A stretch of 64,000 bases of DNA, taken from Sacculina carcini (lineage: Eukaryota; Arthropoda; Thecostraca; Sacculinidae). Below are positions 15,001 through 25,484 of the stretch, piece after piece. Position numbers and translations under genes: made by a program. The stretch covers positions 186,001 through 250,000 of the forward strand of contig OU696573.1 of the NCBI GenBank assembly GCA_916048095.2. Reading direction: 5' to 3'. The notes under the pieces are model-generated. The model worked only from the letters and a program-made list of their open reading frames with translations, was not told the origin of the DNA and did not search any database. Positions within the stretch are counted from its first letter, which is position 1. The number at the start of each line of letters is the position of its first letter.

Positions 15001-18000
15001 CGAGGTTGTGTCGGTCGGTGGTGGATTATCTGCAGCTTGTGTGGTCGACTCAGTGCCAGCACGTGCCTCATCACTGACAATACTGCCAGCGTCGCTGTTG
15101 TTACAGTAGGAGACGCGTTTGTGAGAGCCGGCGACACTGCCACGCTCCACACCACCAGTATCAGTGCATGATTGGCGGTGCATGACACGTGACCCGTGAC
15201 CCAGGTCACCGGGGTCACGACAGCGTTGATCCCCACTCACTGGGCCGCTGCGACGAGTCACCACCTGCCATCACAATGCCAGCCAGTATAAACATTCACA
15301 GTCGTACGATACATGACAATAACACACATACACGAGCCAGCCTAACACTAGCCTATGTGCTGCACACATTGGTGACGTCACGAGCGCCCCACATAACAAG
15401 CAAGTGGCACGAGGTGTCACAGTGGGACATCACCTTGGCTACTGTGTAGAAGAAGAACACGACGATGGCCACGCTATAGATGGGCATGATGATGGACAGC
15501 GGGCCCGAGCTCTTGGACTGCGGCTGCACCATGGCTCCCGGACCTCCCGGAGAAGGCCGCGAACTTGGCATTGGACCAGGCTGCACACAAACACACACAC
15601 ACAGACATACACACAGACGTTGAGATAATGGCGAGAGAGATGAGGACAGTAACACGAGACTGATGGTGATGATGAGAGAGATGATGAGAGAGATGATGAC
15701 AGTAACACGAGACTGATGGTGATGATGAGAGAGATGAGGACAGTAACACGAGACTGATGGTGATGATGAGAGAGATGATGACAGTAACACGAGACTGATG
15801 ATGATGATGAAAGAGGTGATGACAGTAACACGATACTGATGGTGATGATGAGAGAGATGATGACAGTAACACGAGACTGATGATGAGAGAGATGAGGACA
15901 GTAATACGATACTGATGGTGATGATGAGAGAGATGAGGACAGTAACACGTGACTGATGGTGATGATGAGAGAGATGAGGACAGTAACACGTGACTGATGG
16001 TGATGATGAGAGAGATGACAGTAATACGATACTGATGGTGATGATGAGAGAGATGACAGTAATACGATACTGATGGTGATGATGAGAGAGGTGATGACAG
16101 TAACACGTGACTGATGAGAGAGATGATGACAGTAACACGAGAATGATGGTGATGATGAGAGAGATGATGACAGTAACACGAGACTCATGATGAGAGAGAT
16201 GAGGACAGTAATACGATACTGATGGTGATGATGAAAGAGGTGATGACAGTAACACGATACTGATGGTGATGATGAGAGAGGTGATGACAGCAGAAGGATG
16301 ACTGATGGTGATGATGAGAGAGATGATGACAGTAACACGAGACTCATGATGAGAGAGATGAGGACAGTAATACGATACTGATGGTGATGATGAGAGAGAT
16401 GACAGTAATACGATACTGATGGTGATGATGAGAGAGGTGATGACAGTAACACGTGACTGATGAGAGAGATGATGACAGTAACACGAGAATGATGGTGATG
16501 ATGAGAGAGATGATGACAGTAACACGAGACTCATGATGAGAGAGATGAGGACAGTAATACGATACTGATGGTGATGATGAGAGAGATGAGGACAGTAACA
16601 CGTGACTGATGGTGATGATGAGAGAGATGAGGACAGTAACACGTGACTGATGGTGATGATGAGAGAGATGACAGTAATACGATACTGATGGTGATGATGA
16701 GAGAGATGACAGTAATACGATACTGATGGTGATGATGAGAGAGGTGATGACAGTAACACGTGACTGATGAGAGAGATGATGACAGTAACACGAGAATGAT
16801 GGTGATGATGAGAGAGATGATGACAGTAACACGAGACTCATGATGAGAGAGATGAGGACAGTAATACGATACTGATGGTGATGATGAAAGAGGTGATGAC
16901 AGTAACACGATACTGATGGTGATGATGAGAGAGGTGATGACAGCAGAAGGATGACTGATGGTGATGATGAGAGAGATGATGACAGTAACACGAGACTCAT
17001 GATGAGAGAGATGAGGACAGTAATACGATACTGATGGTGATGATGAGAGAGATGACAGTAATACGATACTGATGGTGATGATGAGAGAGGTGATGACAGT
17101 AACACGTGACTGATGAGAGAGATGATGACAGTAACACGAGAATGATGGTGATGATGAGAGAGATGATGACAGTAACACGAGACTCATGATGAGAGAGATG
17201 AGGACAGTAATACGATACTGATGGTGATGATGAGAGAGATGACAGTAATACGATACTGATGGTGATGATGAGAGAGGTGATGACAGTAACACGTGACTGA
17301 TGAGAGAGATGATGACAGTAACACGAGAATGATGGTGATGATGAGAGAGATGATGACAGTAACACGAGACTCATGATGAGAGAGATGATGACAGTAACAC
17401 GAGACTGATGATGAGAGAGATGAGGACAGTAACACGATACTGATGGTGATGATGAGAGAGATGAGGACAGTAACACGAGACTGATGGTGATGATGAGAGA
17501 GATGACAGTAATACGATACTGATGGTGATGATGAGAGAGATGACAGTAATACGATACTGATGGTGATGATGAGAGAGGTGATGACAGTAACACGTGACTG
17601 ATGAGAGAGATGATGACAGTAACACGAGAATGATGGTGATGATGAGAGAGATGATGACAGTAACACGAGACTGATGGTGATGATGAGAGAGATGATGACA
17701 GTAACACGAGACTGATGATGATGATGAAAGAGGTGATGACAGTAACACGATACTGATGGTGATGATGAGAGAGGTGATGACAGCAGAAGGATGACTGATG
17801 GTGATGATGAGAGAGGTGATGACAGTAACACGTGACTGATGGTGATGTTGAGAGAGATGAGGACAGTAACACGAGACTGATGATGAGAGAGATGAGGACA
17901 ACAATAGGATGACTGACCCGGGCAATACGGTCGAGGGTGCGCATGCCTTGTTGTGGTGGCGAGGGGCGGGCCGACTGATGTGCCTGTTGAGCTGCATGAG

Positions 18001-21000
18001 ACGATGTGTCGGTGACGACAGGCGCCGTGTCCTTCAAGCGACCGTGATCAACAGTGCGTGACAACCATTCTGACACGACATCAATATTGACACAATACAT
18101 TGTCCGCATGGCCAAATACACACTGACACAACGTAACACATATCACACTGCTACCAATAAACACCGGAGCCGTATAACGTGACACTGAACATCACAAAAC
18201 ATCACAGGCGCTTGAATTTTCATATGTGTGTGTAATGAAGAGTCGGTTTTTTCCGGCTGCGGATGTCGAATGTCCGGAAGACAGATGTGCTGAACACTCG
18301 GGCATTCGGGCGTTGAACATTCCAGACAATATTTCGACAATATTGTGTGCACACTTTATTGCATTCGTGTGCATATTTGAATTAATCTAATTACTGTCGT
18401 ATTTTCATACGACAGTATGAAAATACGACAGTTAATTAAATACATTAATTAATAACATAATAAATATATTAAATTGTAATTGTAATCAAATTGTAGAAAA
18501 GACCAGCAACAAGAATTGCTGATATGATATAAATATATAAATAAACACATGAGGACAACAAATAATGTAAAAAACACTTGCTGAGGTGAACAGTAAGAAC
18601 AGTAAGCAACTACAATAATCTACGCCACAACAAGCATCATCCAGTGGTATTTGTTAGTGCTGGACAGTAATAACAGTATGAAGCATACACGCTGAGCGGT
18701 TTCATGAGTCCAGCTCATTGGCATTTGGGTACAATACTTGTGACAGCGGAATAAACTGCAGTGTCACGGTTAGTTGGACTGCAAGGTTTGAAAACCACTG
18801 GAGTCAACAGTAAAAGCGCATCAATATGGCTAGCTGCCAACATGATATGACATGCCGACTCATTCATACACACACACATACACGCGGGCACGTGCACAAT
18901 GCGGTCAAGGTTGAGTGTAGATGCGTGGACAGGTGCCAAATTAGTACAGTTGCTGTTAGTCGACGAGCAGTTAGAACACGCGGAATTGCGTCGGTTCACT
19001 GGGTCACACACTGGACGCGTCACGAACCATGTGTTTGTGTCGTGTGTGGCAGTGGTGACACGCGCGACGGACGCACATCACCACGACGCGTGTTGAAACG
19101 CAGCTCGAGACATCGGTCCAAATGTGCCCCGTCACCGCTCACCGCCGCGTCCACTGATGATGCGTTGCGGCGGAACGAGGCTCCGCGACGGTGCCACTCC
19201 ACGGCAGCCTCGTGCAAGCGCACCCCGCACTGCGAGCGCAGCTGCTCGACACACCAGCTGGCCAGCTGCCGGCTCCACCAGCTGCCCGCCGCGTCATCGG
19301 CTGCTGTGGATGAGGGCGGTGATATCTGGGGCCCGCGCAAGTGAGCGCACAAGCTCATGAAGTAGACGGCGTTGAGTTCGGTGGAGAACGACACGGCACC
19401 GCAGCATGGCAGCAGGGAAACTGCACGCGCATAATCACGACATCATCGCACCTCTCACACTATCACTATCACTCACAACAGCACATAATCACGACATCAT
19501 CGCACCTCTCACACTATCACTATCACTCACACCAGCACATAATCACGACATCATCGCACCTCTCACACTCTCACTATCACTCACACCAGCACATAATCAC
19601 GACATCATCGCACCTCTCACACTCTCACTATCACTCACACCAGCACATAATCACGACATCATCGCACCTCTCACACTATTACTATCACTCACACCAGCAC
19701 ATAATCACGACATCATCGCACCTCTCACACTCTCACTATCACTCACACCAGCACATAATCACGACATCATCGCACCTCTCACACTATCACTATCACTCAC
19801 ACCAGCAAATAATCACGACATCATCGCACCTCTCACACTCTCACTATCACTCACACCAGCACATAATCACGACATCATCGCACCTCTCACACTCTCACTA
19901 TCACTCACACCAGCACATAATCACGACATCATCGCACCTCTCTCACTATCACTATCACTCACACCAGCAAATAATCACGACATCATCGCACCTCTCACAC
20001 TCTCACTATCACTCACACCAGCACATAATCACGACATCATCGCACCTCTCACACTCTCACTATCACTCCCACCAGCACATAAACACCACTGCCTAGTACG
20101 CAGCAACATGGCAGGACCATAATTCGCTACTTCATCACAACCGGATATCGCGTCGTGTCGTTCTGCAAGTCGTGTGTGTGTGTGTGTGTGTGCTAGGCAA
20201 GAAACACACCGCATATGAATACTCACAATCACTACAGTTAATATTCCAGCAAGTAACGCCAATACCAACAAAACGTTGTAGTAAATAGATACAAGCAAAC
20301 CATCCACCATGTTCCATCAATTTGTTCACATTGTTCATATAATGTTGACATTTGTTCTCGCTGCCGATCAATTGATACAAGCCAATCATAATAACTATTA
20401 TATATTCATCAATGCTAGTACAAGCATGCAGCAGAACCGGACATCACACAATCGCTCTAGCATATCTAGATGAAACGTGAACACAGGACCATTATCATGT
20501 GAATCACGATGAGATCACGAACACACTGCCGACACTGGTGACCTTCAAGATGAGCTTTAACAGAAGTGCCCACTGAATTACACACTTGCTTATCTAACCA
20601 GTGTGATGTGCGAGATGTGACCAACTCCCCCAGTCCTCCACCCTATCTGAACAATCTGATCATGCCAGTTTCATATAATCTTAACACTCGCTCATCTAAT
20701 GTCATTCTTGAACCCCGAACAGTTACCGAATCACCATGGTCTTCCAAATCCTTTCAATACATTGCCCCCGTCTGTACAATAAGCTTCCCCGTTCAATTAC
20801 ATCTTCTAGCTCCTATACATCTTTCAGCAGCAAACTATAACACATCTTTGGGATATGTACATGGATTATTGAGCCCACACCGATCTTAATCGTTATTCTG
20901 TCGTATCCTAGTATTTGTGTGACTCTCGTGTGTCTTATTCCGCTGTGAGGCTACGTTTTTCATGGTTTATTTTCATTTGTGTTAACATTGTGTGTAATTT

Positions 21001-21920
21001 GTATGTTTTAATCTATGTCAACACTTTGTTGTATGAAAGTGACAATACATTTATAATTGCTATTACTATACAGAACTAAGAAACTAGCAGCATATGATTA
21101 TTACTAAGCAGTCTTTCCAAGCCGCCAAGTGGCCTAGGTGCTGGATTTTCGTGTTAGAGGTTCGCGGTTCAAATTCTGGCCCGGGCTCGTTCATCATCTA
21201 CGCTAGTTTGCCGGGAATAATACCGCCGTAGATGGGATTGTAGCCGGGCGTGCGATACAATCTAAGCAGGCTGATGTACGCTTAAAAAGTCAGTAACAAA
21301 TAAATGTCGATTAAAACACGATTCATTACAAAACCAAACAGATTGCAGTGAAACGTTTTATACAAAAAATACATGTTGATAGCATTCCGGCAGTGTAGTC
21401 TTCTTTCTAATTCTCAAATACACCACTGAAACTGGACTGAAACAACACACTGAATTACTTTGACACAGAGAAAATAGTTAAGTTAATCAGTTATTAATAT
21501 ATTCAATACGAATATGAAACCCTTGCCGTGTCACCACATATTTGAGTATATTTGAAGTTCTCGACATATATGAAGAGAGAGAAGAAAACACAAATGGCTG
21601 CCACTTTAGTCAAACGTTTTGGTCTTGAGACCTCCGTCAGTGACTATACACAGATCAGTTTTTTGAGTTCAGTTGATTTGAGTATATGTTCACTTTCGTT
21701 GAATTGTAGTCACTATTTTCACGTGCGCAATATTAAAAACATTATTCTGCTGGATGAAATTAACATACGCGAGTATATAAAACAGTGAGTGTGCATGACG
21801 GATACCTGAGGCGTTGGATAATGCAGAACTTTTCCATTGAACGTAAAACACTGCAAGTGATGCCACAACGAGAGCTGAAATAACCAGAGCTTTCTTTGAG
21901 AACAGACTTTCTTGTTCCAT
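12008..21920 (-). CDS. RIC3: RIC3 nicotinic acetylcholine receptor chaperone
   Basis: RIC3 is an ER membrane protein that promotes folding and assembly of nicotinic receptors. Exons (minus strand): 21806-21920, 17918-18069, 15434-15580, 14988-15264, 14200-14360, 13001-14011, 12470-12623, 12201-12307 and 12008-12067 (727 aa). All phases agree and the last exon ends in TGA. A first hydrophobic segment (ALVISALVVASLAVFYVQW) is in exon 1. The family signature is exon 3, where GPLSIIMPIYSVAIVVFFFY matches the conserved second membrane segment. A coiled coil (EIEDLKQRLAETEMAMEMIM) follows in exon 5. The C-terminal half is long, low-complexity and includes a 9-residue tandem repeat. It is longer than usual RIC3 proteins. 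Exon 1 and the donors at 14988 and 13001 are the least certain parts. Confidence 0.82.
13265..13460 (-). repeat. Coding 27-bp minisatellite in RIC3 exon 6
   Basis: About seven copies of a 27-bp unit, read on the minus strand as the 9-residue repeat ARESGEQHN/G. The unit is a multiple of three, so copy-number change keeps the frame. The plus strand is open too, but that is a by-product of the repeat. Confidence 0.9.
15615..17910. repeat. 2.3-kb minisatellite filling RIC3 intron 2
   Basis: Tandem units of about 35-44 bp based on GATGGTGATGATGAGAGAG followed by ATGAGGACAGTAACACGAGACT variants. There is higher-order structure: blocks recur at about 187 bp, and a variant containing CAGCAGAAGGATGACTG recurs at 16288, 16941 and 17781 (653 and 840 bp apart). 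The array fills the intron from a few bases after the donor to near the acceptor. The minus strand is open in several frames as a serine/leucine/histidine-rich repeat, but it is intronic. Confidence 0.95.
18715..19420 (-). other. Coding-like GC-rich island in RIC3 intron 1, unresolved
   Basis: In RIC3's first intron there is a GC-rich open frame (minus, about 19020-19430) with a possible acceptor CAG near 19430. The peptide includes FSTELNAVYFMSLCAHLRG and WWSRQLASWCVEQLRSQCG and is not low-complexity. About 600 bp upstream on the same strand (near 20310) a separate short frame has a membrane-like stretch (MVDGLLVSIYYNVLLVLALL). The two pieces do not join in phase at the donors I tried. A membrane-anchored lipid-transfer-type protein (C2CD2-like) is one guess. 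I do not recognise it with confidence. Confidence 0.25.
19430..20085. repeat. 54-bp tandem array in RIC3 intron 1
   Basis: About twelve copies of a 54-bp unit beginning CACATAATCACGACATCATC. The length is divisible by three, so two plus-strand frames stay open through the array (one reads HNHDIIAPLTLSLSLTPA); this is not evidence of a gene. Confidence 0.95.
20600..20900 (+). mobile_element. LINE reverse-transcriptase C-terminal tail, degenerate
   Basis: The plus strand reads YNLNTRSSNVILEPRT then SFQYIAP, and after a one-base frame change PRLYNKLPRSITSSSS. This is the characteristic tail of LINE polyproteins (PRT...F..AP.LWN.LP..I). The frameshift and in-frame stops show it is dead. Which LINE clade it belongs to is not determined. 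Confidence 0.6.
21112..21305 (+). mobile_element. tRNA-derived SINE
   Basis: A tRNA-like head beginning GCCGCCAAGTGGCCTAGGTG has a polymerase III A-box (TGGCCTAGGTG) and, about 40 bp on, a B-box (GGTTCAAATTC). A non-tRNA body follows and ends in an A-rich region after ACGCTTAAAAAG. The spacing fits a tRNA gene, but the head does not fold as a complete tRNA and the body continues, so a SINE fits better than a tRNA gene. Confidence 0.6.
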
Positions 21921-22227
21921 GATTAAAAACCTACATCACTACAGCGAACAACAACAAGCAACTGGCAACCAAGAACTGCCAAGCTGAATTGGAAAAAGCC
22001 AATTCGTCTCGCGAGAAAAGCCAAATAAAATAAAACTCAGCCGTATAAGCTAAAAATGAATTTAACTATGTTTTGCGGTTTATTCCTTGCTAATTATCCA
22101 GTGTCGCTGTAAAAGTATTAAAAACAATCGCAATATTCGCAACAAAAGATGTTCTCACCAAACTTGCGGCTTTTTAGCGTAGCGTAGTATCAGTATCTTA
22201 CCAGTAAGGCGCCGTGTTCGGCGATGA

Positions 22228-23267
22228 ACGAGCGAGCGCGAAGTTGTCATATGTAATCAAACTTTGTCGTAAATGTATTTGTCTGCGTGCATGGGCAAAG
22301 TTTTCTGCTAAATTATAAGAGGGCATATGGCACGTGTCACGTGCCATGCTGGGCATTGACATAATTCGGCATAGTCTCATTCGCGGCAGGAAGGATTGGG
22401 CTACCCAACAAACAAAAACGCATGTTAATCGGACCTATGGTTCCAGAGATATAAGCCTCTGAAAAACGGGTAAATTTTTTTTTCGAAAAAGTAGGAGGGC
22501 ATTCGGGACGTGCCACGTGCCACAGTGAGCACTGACATAATTCGGCATAGTCTCATTCGCGGCAGAAAGCATGAGGCTACCCAACAAAAAAAACGCATGT
22601 TAATCAAACTTATGGTTCCAGAGATATAAGCCTCTGAAAAACGGGTAAAAAGTGTTTTTAGAAAAAGTAGGAGGGTATTTGGGACGTGCCACGTGCCACA
22701 CTGGGCACTGACATAATTCGGCATAATCTCATTCGCGGCAGGAAGGATGAGGCTACCCAACAAAAAAAACGCATGTTAATCAAACTTATGGTTCCAGAGA
22801 TATAAGCCTCTGAAAAACGGGTAAAAAGTGTTTTTCGAAAAAGTAGGAGGGCATTTGGGACGTGCCACGTGCCACATGGGGCACTGTCATGATTCGGCTT
22901 GGTTTCATCCGCGGCAAAAAGGATGAGGCTACCTAACAACAAAAAAAGCATGTTAATCAGACTTATGGTTCCAGAGATATAAGCCTCTGAAAAATGGGTA
23001 AAAAGTGTTTTTCGAAAAAGTAGGAGGGCATTTGGGACGTGCCACGTGCCACAGTGGGCAATGACATGATTCGGCTTGGTCTCATCCGCGGCAGGAAGGA
23101 TGAGGCTACCCAACAAAAAAAAATGCATGTTAATCGGACTTATGGTTCCAGAGATATAAGCCTCTGAAAAGCGTGACCACGGCCGGCCGGCGGGCCGGCC
23201 GGCGAGCCGCTCATACTCATTTTTCTAGTAACACCAAGTATGAACTCGCTCGCTATCGCTCGCTCGT
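22228..23267. mobile_element. Dispersed element with 176-bp internal tandem units, copy 1
   Basis: Five units of about 176 bp; the anchor GTTCCAGAGATATAAGCCTC recurs at 22440, 22615, 22791, 22968 and 23145. The block ends in a GGCCGGCC-rich hairpin (about 23181-23207) and then CGCTCGCTCGT at 23257-23267, which is the inverted complement of ACGAGCGAGCG at 22228. The 11-bp terminal inverted repeats suggest a transposable unit carrying a satellite-like core. The same succession of units recurs at 32215-33090. Minus-strand open frames in the units are not conserved as protein. Confidence 0.7.
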
Positions 23268-23705
23268 AATTACAGGCGTGCTGTTCGGACCAAAACTTGC
23301 GTTCAACAAAACACATTTTGTGATGAAAACTTTTATGCGGTCATAAAAATTTAACTGTTTCATGTGATCATGGATATACTTATAAATTTATGAGCCCTGA
23401 GATAAAATACACCATTTAAGCAGTTGAAAACACACTGGCAAGAAGAATCAGCATAAAACAGTGAAAGTCAGCCTTAATTACAAAATGTCACACGATGTAC
23501 AAGACACACTGTGGTGTCATTAAGACATATGGACAACACCACACATCAGCTTGGCAGTCAGACCTGCTGAAACAGTACAACTCAGTTGAACAAGCTGAGC
23601 CAGTCAATGTTCGCGCATAAAATCAAATAAATCAAGCCAGATAAGAACAGCGTAACATGCAGGTGTTGATACACGCATGTCTGTCTGTCTGTCTGTGTGT
23701 GCAGG

Positions 23706-25447
23706 TCAGTTATCATCATCGGAAAGGTCAAAGACGAGCTTGCTAGCGACGGCGGCCAGTCGAGGAGACCGGCGCACAACACGCCGCCTACTGCCCGCCA
23801 CGTCATCACATGACGTCATCAGAGCCGACCGCTCATCACCGCAGTGTGACGTCATCGGACTGTGTTGTCGCTGCGGACTAGCGACCGAATCAGAGTGGAA
23901 AATGGCCGACAAATTCCTGCCATAACAACCAGCACACACACACACTGATATATACAATACAGGATCCAGTCTGCACAAGTCATACAATCGTCGTCACAAC
24001 TGAAAAAACCAAACACTGATGCTAAATAATCGCACACACGGCATGCAGAGCGGATGTTCATGACTGAAAACACCGCGCAGTGACCCAGGTGCGTGCGACA
24101 GTGCCAGGTACCTGGGAGTACACTTGTTGGCGAGTGAGGAGGGGGGTCGACGGCCGCCAGTAACGCTAGATGAAGGAGTGTTGCAATATTCCTGCTCATC
24201 GCCGCTGCTCAGCGAGTCCAGGCACCGATCCACGCTAGGCAACACACTGTCGTCTGCAGCACTTGTGTTGCACGAGCGCGAGCGGCGACCACGTGCAGAA
24301 CTAGAGGTCACATTGCGCAGAAACAACATGCTGGGCGTGGAAGGAGCCTGTTCTCTCGCCTCCTCGCCAGAACACGTCACATCAGCACAAGATACGTCCT
24401 CATCTGACACACACACACACATTATCACAAACACTGACAAACATGCACAAACAAGATCGAGGAATGTTCGGCACGTGCAATGTTCCCGTGCCACTCACCT
24501 GTGTCACTGCAGTTAAATGAGACTGCTGCAGAGGTCAGAGGTCGTCGTGACGTCGGCGTGTCGTTGACCTGCAGGTCACGTGACTCGTGACCCCAGCTCG
24601 CCTTGTACGGCGTGCTTTCAGCCACCGGGGACATGGCGGCTTCATCGACCGCCACGCACGACATCGCCGAGGAAGAGGGGCCCGACGGAGCGCACGACAC
24701 AGACGATGAGAGCGTGTTCAGCGACCAACTGAGCACGTTCAACACGGGCAGAACAACCCGCAGTAGCACGTGAAACACAGCCTCGAGCCAGTCCCGAGCC
24801 CGCCAACACTGCAACACCAGCCAGCAATAACACACCACCTCACTATATATGTGTGTGATAACTGCTAGTGCGAGATGTTCGCCGCTCACACGCACTTATA
24901 ACTCAACCAGCAGACAAAGCCATACTTGAGTCGACCGACAAACTGTTATAGATGAGCATAAAGCCAAGCATAGAGGATATGCCAAAACAGTAGAAATATT
25001 AATAAACAACTGTGAGTGCCGCCCGCCATTCTACCACAAATCACAGTTTATCACTGATATCCCTGGCAGTTACAGACCGAGGCTCGCAGCAATACGTCGA
25101 GTCTCCGCCGCAACAGGCGTCGTCTCAGAGCCGGCACTTGCAACAGTTGAGCAGCGCTGGCACGCAGTGTGGGAGCAGGCTGCAACATCAGTCTCAACAC
25201 GTGACACAGTTCAGCTGACAGTTGACCGGTCAGCGCCGCCGGCAACTCGTGACCCGAGCGCAGCACGTGCCAGCCGTCGGCGCCGGGGGGCACATCGAGG
25301 TCGGTGGACAGCTCGAGCAGACTGACACCCAGCGAGAAAAGGTCGGCGGCCGGCGAGAAAGTGCCAGTCATTAGTTCTGGAGCCAGGTAGCGAGGATCTC
25401 CCTCCACCAAGTCAGCAGCCCAACTGGCGCTGCATGACTGATACACA

Positions 25448-25484
<37 letters not shown>

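Noticed and set aside
15353..18139. Very long Ser/Leu/His-rich minus-strand frames
   Set aside because: They are read-through of the intronic minisatellite; only the ends at 15434-15580 and 17918-18069 are RIC3 exons.
22425..23128. Repeated minus-strand frames (GTWHVPNALLLFRKTLF type) in both dispersed repeat copies
   Set aside because: The frames come from a 176-bp repeat that is not a multiple of three, are broken in different places, and follow unit boundaries rather than any protein domain.
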